From Enoplolaimus lenunculus (Eukaryota; Nematoda; Enoplea; Enoplida; Thoracostomopsidae), in NCBI GenBank assembly GCA_030248215.1, contig JASANG010003201.1:1-64000 (forward strand): DNA of 64,000 nucleotides. The letters run 5' to 3'. Under the pieces are notes generated by a model. The model was not told the DNA's origin. It did not search any database and saw only the letters and a program-made list of their open reading frames with translations. Numbering within the stretch: the stretch's first letter is position 1; every line of letters starts with the position of its first letter. The translations under genes and the position numbers were made by a program. Shown here piece after piece: positions 1 through 11,000 of this stretch.

Positions 1-344
1 GGTCTGCCCCTGGCTCTGGCTCCGGCAAAAAATCGGCCTCCTTCTCCGGTAGAATTTTTGCCGGAGGTTAAGGCAATTTCGGAAGTAAAATTTTGCATAA
101 TTTTCCAAAATTTATCCATTTAGCGCGTTTCGCTTTACTTTTGTCAATTTTCAGGAAAGAAATTCCGAAATTTTGCAGAAAATTGGCGTAAAGCCAATAA
201 CAACTTAACAACATATTGCAGATATTGGCTAAAATTAACTAATTAACCATCATTACTACCTAAGTTCGCCTCACCTCCGGCTCCAGCTCCGGCAAGTTTC
301 GTTGACGTCCGGCTCCGGCATTTTTCACCTCCGGTTGCATCCTG
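1..344. mobile_element. Right end of a hAT-like CAGGGTGC element
   Basis: The stretch is rich in short runs of GGCTCCGG and CTCCGGC and ends in GGTTGCATCCTG, a diverged inverse of the CAGGGTGCAACCGG end seen at 63938. The left end lies outside the window. No protein is encoded. CAGGG...CCCTG ends are typical of hAT elements; the superfamily is inferred. Confidence 0.55.
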
Positions 345-2785
345 CTTATTATCCAACTTATGTGTCAAATTTCAATTATAAAATCTACATACGTTTTGCA
401 TATCTTTACATCTGGTACACATTTACATACACACATTCCCCTTCATAAAATTTTTTGTGATAAAATGATAAAATCCCTACTTTACAATTATCCCGCTTCG
501 AAAGTCTTTAGTTTATAGGACTCAACATTTTAACCGAACAGTGTTGTGTTAAGTGTTAATCATAAGTATATTCGTTTGTTTGCTAACAAACCTTTTTCAA
601 AATTTGCTGTAAAGCAAAACCACTATAACATTTAATAGTACAACGAAAAGTGCATGGTATAAGAATGTGCAACTCTTGTTGAGGTTACCATAAAGCTTAC
701 CTGAGATTTAGTGATCATGACATAGGCTTAAACTTAGGATTATGGTTATGTTTGTTTAGGCTTGAGCTTAAATAACAGGCCGTTATAATTAACATAGCCT
801 TTGAAAGCATCATATGGTACCCAAAATAGTCGCACCAGGCTGTAATTCTGGTACGAATTTTTCAGCCTAACCCGCTTTTTATCTGCCAGAAAAAAATTCA
901 CCCTCGGGTATTCCCAAGTTAAAAACTTTAACCCACGGCCCGCGCGCTCCGGTGCTTTGTGGTGTGAATGTTTATCAAGAACACAAGTGTCGAAACACAC
1001 GTAACAAGCAGCGCCTGAAAGGGTCAGGGAGAAGGGTCACATATAACCAGTATCAATCAGAACAGGGCCGGAACAGTACGTACAGTGACATTGTTGGCAC
1101 AAGTTGTTCCCCATCTAAATAAGGAGGGTGTACGCCAGAAACGCGCCGTGTGATAGGTACATTCTTTTGTACACAGAATGTATTCTGGTGCACACTTTGC
1201 ACAAAAGGTCATCATCCATTCTTGGTTCTCTTCTCTTGAGGTTCCGCGTGGTAAGAAAATGCGCCCGGCACGCGTTGCATCTTTGACCGACCCCTGTTAT
1301 AGTGAAGGTACAACCTGTGTGAACCACGGCACTGTAAGTATCCGACATCAGAAATGTTCCGCTTGACCGTAGAGTAGTATACTCTTAATAAAGAGTATCA
1401 TAGACTCTTGGTATAACCAACAATCTGCAATGTAGAAAGAAAAAATATAGAAAAGCATGACACAATTTACTGTGTATATATGTATAACTATTGAAATTGC
1501 GTTTGGATTTTAACAAAAGTTTTAAATAGTTTTGTTTAAATTTTGCTTTGGTTGAAAAATTGAGGGTCTCACGTTTTGCTGTTATTGCTTGTTACGCTAT
1601 GATTAGGCTCAGATTTAGGCTGATCTTTCACTGAGGCTGAGGTTTAGGCTTAGGATTCTACTTCGTACGAAAAACTTAGAATTAGCTAATAAGTTTTACT
1701 TGTTAATTTGGTTTCAATATTTTGTTGTAGCAATTAATTTTATCTTGTGAACGGCGTATTTCTACGTACAATGAGCAATTGAAAAAAATGAAGTGAAGTG
1801 CGACTACTGCTGGTAATTTACAAGTTTTTGAATAAACTCAGCTATTGAAGTTACAAAATATGGAAATCACTCCAAATTTCCAACTTTGCACAAATATTAT
1901 ATATTTGTACCACGGCTCATATAGTTAAGTGCGTCCTACAACCACCGCACCTTTAGTGCATGACTGTTCGGCACACTTGAGGCACGGTTAACGCACACCC
2001 TAGCGTGCCTTAACTGTGATTCAAATGAGCCGAACGGCAGCACAGCACAGCATGGCTGAATACGAATGAGAACAACAAATTCACATAACATAAAATATAG
2101 CCCACAACAGGTTTATAGTTTATAAATTTTATTTAACACACGACGTGCAAGTTTTTCATGCTCCACAGTTTTCTAATGCTAGTTAAGGGTATAAACTCAA
2201 ATTTTCAACGCTCTGTTGATTTCTAGTAGTCACAGGATCATGCTATGCAATATAGCCAAGCTTAAATTTAAATTTCTTTGCAGGAATGGAACGGGTATGA
2301 GCATACATGTTGGCACAGATTGGTATAAAAAAGCTTCAAAAAACACATTTTCTCGATTAATATCAATCGAAATCCCCACTTACGGTAACAAGAAGATTTT
2401 GTTTTAGTTGCAGCGCGAAAAACTTGACATGATCCGCAGGCTCGGTATGTAAGAGGGTTCTGCTTGTGACACCATTTTAGAATTGGCGTGTCGAAGTACT
2501 TTGGTCTTGCTCGTGGGTCTTAAATTTTTCTCTTTTCCTCTCTGCTGTGGGCCCGAGATAGTTAGTCAGTTAATTTAAGAATCCAAAGATTGTTCGTTCT
2601 CGGATCGTGGTACAAGTCAGTTGTAGCACGACTTATTGTCGTTCCGATATATAAACGCGCGCTACTATGCTTGTTTCAAGCGTGCGGTTCACTCTATCAT
2701 CGCTTTCGTGCTGTGCAGGTGACTCATGAACTCGTGCAAGGCACTTTAATGCCCGACCAGATTAGAAATTATTCGGTTTTACGGT
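345..2785. other. Gene-poor stretch with repeat scraps
   Basis: I see no supported gene. An 84-codon minus ORF (746-1000) has no recognisable motif. Bases 1000-1050 (CAGCGCCTGAAAGGGTCA) recur near 12420. Bases 1600-1665 carry TTAGGC-like runs as in the GGCCCATGT MITE family. Bases 1110-1210 belong to a separate small family. Confidence 0.5.
1110..1210. repeat. Small dispersed repeat, copy 1
   Basis: The segment GGTACATTCTTTTGTACACA and its surroundings recur at 17400-17490 and 19570-19665. All three copies share an upstream GGAGG motif and a downstream CAGAATGTA...CAGTTGCA-like stretch. No terminal repeats could be set. Confidence 0.45.
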
Positions 2786-3610
2786 ATATGTAGTGATACC
2801 ACGGAATCCGTGACTCCGCTGAGTTGGAAGTTTTCTGGAGAAACCAGAGAGACGCGGATTTTTGGTGCGTCGGCTAAAAAACCCCCAGTTGATAAATTTT
2901 TGGAGCCGTGGCGGAATACTTCCAGAGTCTCTCCAAAGACTGCACACAGCTGAATTCGTTAGCGCCGGAATTTCGTCCTGAGAGCCTAAAACTAGCTGTT
3001 AGGCGGCAGGTTCAAAGGATCGTGAAGATGTGGAGGTTTGGAAAGCCAGACAAACGCATGGGCTTCTTTTTCCTTTCCGGATCCATTGATTTCTGTCGGC
3101 AAGCGCGCATAAAATTTCTAGTCCTGAAATGGACGGTGCGGGTCCCGATTTTTCTTTTTCTTTTTTATCCATCATCTTTTTACCAAAAATATTTCCCCCG
3201 CACTACGTATTTTTCCTTCCCACCGGAGGGTAAACGGAATTGTCCGCCACGGTGGCCTGTAGTATTATCGAAGGGTAGGAAAACGCGAGGATAAGAGTCT
3301 CCTAGCCCCGAAACGTTTGTTTCGTGGCAAGAATTTGGGCGTTTTTGTGTTAGCGGGCCCATGGCCGGCGGTAAATTTTATCGAACTAATTTGGTTTTGA
3401 CAATTCTGGGGTCGGGTAGTGATGATTATGCTATGGAAGTAAATGCACTGTGAGCCTGGATGGGAAAACTCATCCCGAACACCGATGAACAGAGTAGCAT
3501 AAGTATACGCTGCAACCATAATTTCAATCTAAAACATAAGGAGTACCCGCCAAGGATATGTGGCATAGGCTTTAGTCTGGCGTAACCAACTTCATAGTAA
3601 ACTGTGCTCA
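2785..3610 (+). mobile_element. Old copy of a long dispersed retroelement-like repeat
   Basis: The start (TGTAGTGATACCAC) and the last 480 bases match the ends of the copy at 30818-32545, including GGACGGTGCGGGTCCC and GAGTACCCGCCAAGGAT. It is much diverged and broken, the oldest of three copies here. No coding part is recognised; an LTR- or Penelope-type terminal unit is the best guess. Confidence 0.45.
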
Positions 3611-4098
3611 ATGCCCCTCTGAGATTTAACAGTGAGTAGAAACCATATATTTCAAGTACTACAGCGTTGTAAAAAGATTTCACTTGTTCGAATCAATTTG
3701 TTTAAAGTGAACCGACAAACTCGGATGTATATGACAAACTTACAAACCACCGCTCTCATGCCTCGGAATAATAATAATCCCTTAGAGCTTTAACCATACA
3801 GTTTATGTAGTTCCCCTAAATTTTTCACAGGAATGTCGACCATTTTATTTTCGGTGTCGGCGAAAACAGCAAAACAAAATAAAACAACATAGAACTAAAA
3901 CAACAAACAAAACATAAGTAACGTTTACCTCAATCTATTCACAAAAAACTGTAACGCAGAAAAAAATTATACTGATCTGATTTTCCAGCTATTAAGTCAG
4001 ATATAAACAGAAATTTTATTAACACCATTTGAGTGTAAGTGATTTTTTGCAAATTGCCTCGCAATCAGCTGTACCAATTGCTCTAACGCCAGAAAATT

Positions 4099-4419
4099 AT
4101 GCATCGCGCTTGTGCTGGTTTTCAAATTTTTGCGTTATACATCGTGTACGATAATGCACAATTATATACTCTGAAAGACGCTAAAATTTCAAAACCTAGT
4201 GATCGTGTGAATGCTTTTGTTTTAAACGACAATAACACTTGCGGGATCAAGACGGCTGCCCCGTCTGAGGCATCTGACAGGGATTTAGTCGAAAGATATG
4301 TATTTTTCTCTACAGTTATATATAGACATTTTCTAGATCCGTCGCTGGACAGCAAGCGTGCGACTGAGGTTCATAATTGCAGTAGCTATAACTGCCCGCT
4401 GAATACTCATTGTTTGTAG
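4099..4419 (+). CDS. Unrecognised ORF, 106 codons
   Basis: I do not recognise this frame. It starts at an ATG with a stop five codons upstream, has a Cys-rich tail (HNCSSYNCPLNTHCL), and is followed within a few bases by AATAAA. No signal peptide, membrane helix or domain is evident. It faces the 3' end of MT-B tail to tail, so it could be that gene's 3' untranslated region read backwards, or chance. Low confidence. Confidence 0.2.
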   Translation: MHRACAGFQIFALYIVYDNAQLYTLKDAKISKPSDRVNAFVLNDNNTCGIKTAAPSEASDRDLVERYVFFSTVIYRHFLDPSLDSKRATEVHNCSSYNCPLNTHCL

Positions 4420-4561
4420 AAAATAAACGTTCGAATAGTGCTTCATTTTGCGCAAATTTTAAATAGATTAGCTCTGAAAACGGACGGTGTGAAATAACAA
4501 AACTTTGGATTCACAGCGGCAATAGTGGACACATTGTGGCGTGACGCGGCGTTATCCAAAA

Positions 4562-5001
4562 TCAAACGCAATAAGGTTTGATACGATAATAAACATTTGT
4601 GTTCGCCCTAAGCCAATCCAGAATTGCTGCTGATTTCACTCGTTTACTCGCGTCTTCGTCGCGTCTGAAACCTCGTTTCAGCATTTGCTCCCTGACGTAT
4701 TCGTCCGGCCGATTGTTCACGTGAGATCGCCCTCCTTGACCAACTCGAGCCCAACTGAGCACAATTCCTTCACGGGCATGGCGGACGATGTTATCTAAAA
4801 AGTTCGATTCGAATTCCGCTGGAATGTGTTCGGCGACTTCAAGGCTCAGGATCCAATCGTATACTGGAACTGAATATTGAGGCACACTCAGATCGAGAAA
4901 CGCAACAGTTCCATTTGTCGCTTCGACTGAGTACGGGTTGCCATCGTAACTGTCGTACGCTTCCACTTGTTTGAGGTTCAGAAACATTCGCTTGTATTCG
5001 C
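4562..5001 (-). CDS. MT-B exon 3
   Basis: The exon follows an acceptor reading TTTTAAG and starts with GC, which completes the Gly codon left open by exon 2. It holds SYDGNPY, VLSLEVAEHIP and GQGGRSHVNNRP and ends at a stop. At 440 bp it equals MT-A exon 3 exactly, with no gaps over its length. Confidence 0.85.
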
Positions 5002-8000
5002 CTTAAAATTAAGCTTAAAGTTTACGCTATACTTTAATCTAGCATAACCCATTGTAGTAGGTTGCGGAATGTAACCGGATATTTGTTTCCGTTTGTGGTG
5101 AAATCTGACTGCGTTTATGTTATGAAGTAACATTTTTTGAAAATGTTGTTATTACTGTATGCCTCAACTGTATTGGCAAATAAATAAAAATATTTAAAAC
5201 TTGTACGCTTTCAGTTTTTACTATTTTGAATCAGTATCCGTTTCCGCTATATTTGCCATCGGATTGCCCCCTGATACGCTACATTCGGAGCTAATCTAAT
5301 ATTTGAAGCAGAAATACAATGCTGTCCACATTGAAAACTGTGAGCAGGCGCAAAACAGTGGGTACTGTTTACACTTTTTCCACACACAACTGAAATGAGC
5401 TGGAAGCGGTTCGGTTCATTTTCCGTTCTGAATATGTAATACAAAAAACGTTCACCAATAGAAAGTCGGAGTACGTAGTGTAGTACTGGCACTTTTGTCG
5501 TTCCATTTATGGAAGTTGCAGCCCCTGACTTGAACCTCAATTTCAAGGGATGCCAGGCAATATGAAGGGACCAACGCCACCCCCAAAGCCAACTGCATTA
5601 AGTGGTTGTCATGCCAGAATGCCACAAACACAGTCTTAAAAGATTGTTAGAAATTTAAAGTATACCTATAGTGAATTGCTTAGGGTGGGTGTTTGGGGTT
5701 CGACAGGCCCCAGTTTGTTTGGGGTATCCAGAGCTCATGGGTTGTTCAACGGGCAGCAGCCCCCTTGAGAACCACATTAAAAAAGTTTTGTATGTTGCAG
5801 AATTCGGGGGTTGTAAACAAACTGCCTAACATCGCCACAAGAGCCAACTTCCAATGAAGATCTATTCACTTGGCATTTTAGGTGTAAATGATAGCATTTG
5901 TTGGAATTTTTGGACCATGTAAAAGATCAGGTGCGGACCGTTTTTTCACAGGACTGTAATAGAGTAAGCTTAAGCTTTAGACTGATTTTTCTTAGCCTTA
6001 GGCTTAGGTAAAGGCATATCCTTACGTTTAGGCAGAGGATGAGAAATATATTTATACTACTGTTATTAGTGATGGGCATCGGATATTTTTTCATATTCGG
6101 ATATCCGGCAATTCCTGCCGGATATTTATCCGGATATCCGGATATCCGGATATTCGTATATATCCAGATATCCGGATATCCGGATATCCGAAATGAAATT
6201 TTCCATTTCGGATATCCGAAACTTGATTTTGCATTTTTTTTGGGTTTCCGAACCTCAATTTTCGTTTCTTAACATAAGCACTTGTTTTAACTTGTTGTTC
6301 TAAAGGATGTACCCTGACCCACAAGCTGATTGTTATGAGCGTAAGCGATACAATTCTAAAAATTGTTGTTTATTAAGCAAGTGCTTCAATAGTTCTGGGT
6401 ATTCGGTTTTGAAGTTTGCTAAAAACTACTGAATACTTGCGTTGGCAACCTGAAATTGAATTGATTTGGCTTGTCCTCCGCCTGATTTAAACAGCTGCAA
6501 GAGAGATTCCATCGAACGTCACCCTTCCCTCGAACTATGTATACATGAGTCGTTTTTCGTTCCATGAAGAATGGACCACATTGAAACATACTTACGCTAA
6601 ATCGTACAAACATCAGCTCAAGTTACTTTTAGTGGTGCCCCACTTTCAGCGGCGGATACAGAAATTACTGACGGGGAGGGATGGTAAATGTTTGAAACGC
6701 AATTTTGTCCCAAAAACATTTCGGAGAAAATTGTAAAGTAGGGAGCAGGGACCTTTTTTCATTACAGCGCTAAACAATTTTTTGAAGAAAAATATTGTAA
6801 AGTAGGCAACTTATCATTTTATCGAAGTAAATTTGTGACTTAACGCCTACGCCGCCCCCCTCCCTTTGGATCCGCTTTCTCACTAGACCGTTTTAGATAA
6901 GGCTTAAGTACTAATTTTTTTGCCTGGCCTTAGGTTTAAGCTTTATTTTAGACATGTTTTTATTACGCTGAGGAGGTTTAAACGTAGGAAGATGCTTTGG
7001 TTGTTACATTACTAAAACTAATATTGGTCCAAATCTATAAGATCCGCTTTAGTCTTAGTCTTAATGTATCGGAGAATAATGCCAATTTCAATCTTCTTAA
7101 CCTTCCCTGATGATTTCAACTAGAAAAAAATGCTCAGCACTTGAGCAAAAAGGGATATGTTTCATATTCCTATTAAAAGTATGGTAAACTAGATCAGCAC
7201 ATTCGCTTGATGCAACCTGGAAAAGTATTAAGAAACAATAGCGTCCAAAATCATGTTAATTATTAATTTTTCTGAAACATCTTGCGGACAGCAAATGTAT
7301 TTCTAACATTGAAGTTTTTGACAGGATTTGTTAGCAATTTTCAGAAATTCCTTATGGTCGCAGAGACATGGCTGAGGTATACCGCTCTTTGATTTTGCAA
7401 GTTAATCGATGTTGCCAGAATACGGTGCGATTTGTGAGCTTCAATAGTCGTGACTATGCAGTGAAACAGATAAATAACTCGGGTGGGAAATGCGCATATA
7501 TATAATTTGTCAATAAGGTAAAAAAATCGAGTAAACTCAAAAGTCACTTATAAGTGGAGCCTTTTTAAAGCATCAATTGCGATTCGTTTTGTAACGTCTG
7601 TTCAAGAAAGTATCTAACAAAATTGGTCATCAAAACTCTAACAGCCATTATGTCGCCACACAATGCTCTTATGAAATTCAATTAACTATGGTAATACAAA
7701 GCCATAGGTAAATTTAATACGTTTTGTAGAGAACTTCAATATACATTCATGGATTCCAAGCTAAATTTGTCTACATTTCAGAAATAATTTCGCTTTGCAT
7801 TCAAGAAAAGCATCTCTTTTTACAAAAAATATTACAGAAATTTTGCTGTCCGCAATATGTTTCAGAAAAATTAATAATTAACATGATTTTGGACGCTATT
7901 GTTTCTTAATACCTTTCCAGGTTACATCAAACGAATGTGCTGATCTAGTTTACCATACTTTTAATAGGAATATGAAACATATCCCGTTTTGCTCAAGTGC

Positions 8001-11000
8001 TGAGCATTTTTTTCTAGTTTCAACCGCTTTACCAAGCTTCTGCATTAATCCATGGGGTGACATCGTCCGTTGCGGTGAAGCTAACCGTTTGTGTGAAACC
8101 AACCCTTGGGCTAAAACCGACCGTTGAGGTGAAACCAGCCGTTAGGGTGAAACAAACCTCTGGGGCAAAATTAACCGCTGCGGTGAAATAACCGCTGGGG
8201 TGAAACGAACCGTTGGGGCAAAACCAACCGTTGGGGTGAAACCAGCCGTTGGGGTGGAACCAACCGTTGGGGCAAAACCAACCGTTGGGGCAAAACCAAC
8301 CGTTGGGGCAAAACCAACTGTTGGGGCAAAACCAACCGTTGGGGCAAAACCAACCGTTGGGGCAAAACCAACCGTTGGGGCAAAACCAACCGTTGGGGCA
8401 AAACCAACCGTTGGGGCAAAACCAACCGTTGGGGTGAGACCAACCGTTGGGGTGAAACCAACCGTTGGGGTGAAACCAACCGTTGGGGTGAAACCAACCG
8501 TTGGGGTGAAACCAACCGTTGGGGTGAAACCAACCGTTGGGGTAAAACCAACCGTTGGGGTGGACCGACTGTTGGGGTGAAACCATCCGTTGGGGTGAAA
8601 CCATCCGTTGGGGTGAAGCCAACCGTTGGGGTGAAACCAACCGTTGAGCTGAAACTAACCGTTGGGGCAAAACCAACCGTTGGGGTGAAACCAACCGTTG
8701 GGGCAAACCAACCGTTGGGGCAAAACCAACCGTTGAGGCAAAACCAACCGTTGGGGCAAAACCAACCGTTGGGGCAAAACCAACCGTTGGGGTGAAACCA
8801 ACCGTTGGGGCAAACCAACCGTTGGGGCAAAACCAACCGTTGAGGCAAAACCAACCGTTGGGGCAAAACCAACCGTTGGGGCAAAACCAACCGTTGGGGT
8901 GAAACCAACCGTTGGGGTGAAACCAACCGTTGGGGAGAAACCGACTGTTGGGTGAAACCAACCGTTGGGGCAAAACCAACCGTTGGGGCAAAACTAACCG
9001 TTGGGGCAAACCAACCGTTGGGGCAAAACCAACCGTTGGGGCAAAACCAACCGTTGGGATGAAACCAACCGTTGGGGTGAAACCAACCGTTGGGGAGAAA
9101 CCGACTGTTGGGGTGAAACCAACCGTTGGGGCAAAACCAACCGTTGGGGCAAAACTAACCGTTGGGGTGAAACCAACCGTTGTGGTGAAACCAACCGTTG
9201 GGGTGAAACCGACTGTTGGGGTGAAACCAACCGTTGGGGTGAAACCAACTGTAAACTCTATAAAGTGGTGAAAGTTATAATCGTAAAATTACATAGCTAA
9301 CGTGTAAAAAGTGTTGAACCAAAATGAAAAATTTCGTGCACTTTCTGTATGAAGTTTTTTGACCGTAACTATTGAAGACCACACTGGTTTGCAAAATCCT
9401 TTGGCACAAATATTCCCTACGTACCAGGATACCAGTGTACAAAATTTAAACGATACAGGTCTGATATTACTTGAGCACCAACATGCGATCTAAACTGAAA
9501 ATACGCGCTTGAGATGCGCGAATCATATATATGAACACTATCGTGTTCATTTAAATAAATTTTAACTTTTTAAAACTTGAATATATACTTTAGCTTTTTG
9601 TTATGTTTATATGGACTGCTGTGGAAAAACATGTATTTTCAACAGTTCAGAAATGTACATTTTTATTACTGTGTAAAACTGACGCGCCGAGATGAACTAC
9701 CAATTTTTTGCCACGTAAAAGTTTATGTACTTTACGGTACAACGGACGGCGCCGGACGGCATCGGAAGTATAGTGCCATCTAGCTAATATTTATCTCAAA
9801 CTCAAAAGACGAAACGTTCGAACACTAAACTACGTTTCATACGCAAGGTCCACTGCAGAATAGAGCTCATGACAGTATTCATTCAACAAGATGTAAGAAA
9901 AGAAATGTTCAATATGATACTGAATTATAACAGCTTTTCTGGCAGTAGCTCTTATTCTTACAAACAATATACACCAAAAAATAAAACGTATTCACAAAAA
10001 TCGTGAAGAAGTTCAGTTTTCTGACTGAGGTCTGGGCCAATGTTACTTTAAAGGCCGTCCCATTTTCCCGGGACAGAAATGTACCAGGAGTACCCGTCCC
10101 ATTTTCCCGGGACAGCAATGTACCAGGAGTACATTCAAAAAATATAATTGGGACAGCGGGACAGTTGGACAGATAAGACAGTGGGACAGCTGGGACAGAT
10201 GGGACAGTTGGGACAGATGAGACAGTGGGACAGATGGGACAGTTGGGACAGCTGGGACTGTTGGGACAGTTGGGACACTTGGGACAGATGGGACACTTGG
10301 GATATATGGGACACATATATAACATTTTTTACACCATAGCATTTATTTCGTATATCCGGATTCACGTTTCTTTTGGAATACATATCCGGATATCCAGTGT
10401 TCATTTACTGTCTATATCATGTGTTCTCATTATGTTATAAAAACTAAATCGGATACATCGTTTTGAGTTTATTTTGTTTCTAGCACAGTTATAAAGTTGG
10501 TACATGACGGTGCGTGTTCGATGCAAAAGACTTGGCTGGGTTAACATTAAGATGAATTAAAAATATGAAGTTGTTATTCTGCTGATAAATGTCTCGCTAA
10601 TCCGAAGTTTTTTGAATATTGATATGTTTCAGTTAAGAAAACAAGATTTTAAATTATCATGGAACAATTATGCAAGAATGTTGTTTAATATTCTAACTGA
10701 GGTTTGGAAACAGTCCAGCTACTTTGGTGGTGAAATCATGCAAATTATTCCAAAATTTTTTTGGACAATTGCATTTCGGACATCCGGATACACGTTTCTT
10801 TTCGGATACATATCCGGATATTTTCCATATCCGGATATCCGGTACCCATCTATTACTGTTATGGCCCTGTTCTTTACATTAGTCGAATTTTTTTAATAAT
10901 CCCAAGTTTGTATTGGGATATAATTAAGTTGAGACAAACTTTTTAGCGCCGATTTAGAACAATCCAAAACAACAACATACCGCTTCCATCTCCAAAACTT

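Larger units (their letters stand above)
6067..10854 (+). mobile_element. 4.8-kb hAT-like composite element
   Basis: The left end is TAGTGATGGGCATCGGATA; the right end reads as a diverged inverse (GGATATCCGGTACCCATC). An 8-bp target duplication, ACTGTTAT, is exact at 6059-6066 and 10855-10862. Ends of the TAGNG type with 8-bp duplications are the hAT signature. No transposase is visible; the interior holds GGATATCC runs, a long-inverted-repeat element, an 18-bp satellite and a GGGACAG array. It is a non-autonomous carrier that was itself invaded. Confidence 0.7.
5912..10884 (+). mobile_element. GGCCCATGT MITE split by a larger insertion
   Basis: The left part is 5912-6066 (starting GGACCATGTAAAAGATCAGG) and the right part about 10863-10884 (CTGTTCTTTACATT). 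The outer flanks carry an exact 8-bp target duplication, GAATTTTT, at 5904-5911 and 10885-10892. The interior has TTAGGC-like runs like its sister copies. The two halves were parted by the 6067-10854 element, so this MITE was there first. Confidence 0.8.

Noticed and set aside
8029-9009. 326-codon ORF of GWFxPN repeats on minus
   Set aside because: It is made wholly of the 18-bp satellite; other frames on both strands are just as open.
8055-9250. CRISPR-like array
   Set aside because: Units are head-to-tail without unique spacers, and the window is eukaryotic.
9909-10404. Pro/Cys repeat ORFs (CPICPKCPNCP)
   Set aside because: They are read from the GGGACAG array, and three frames are open at once.
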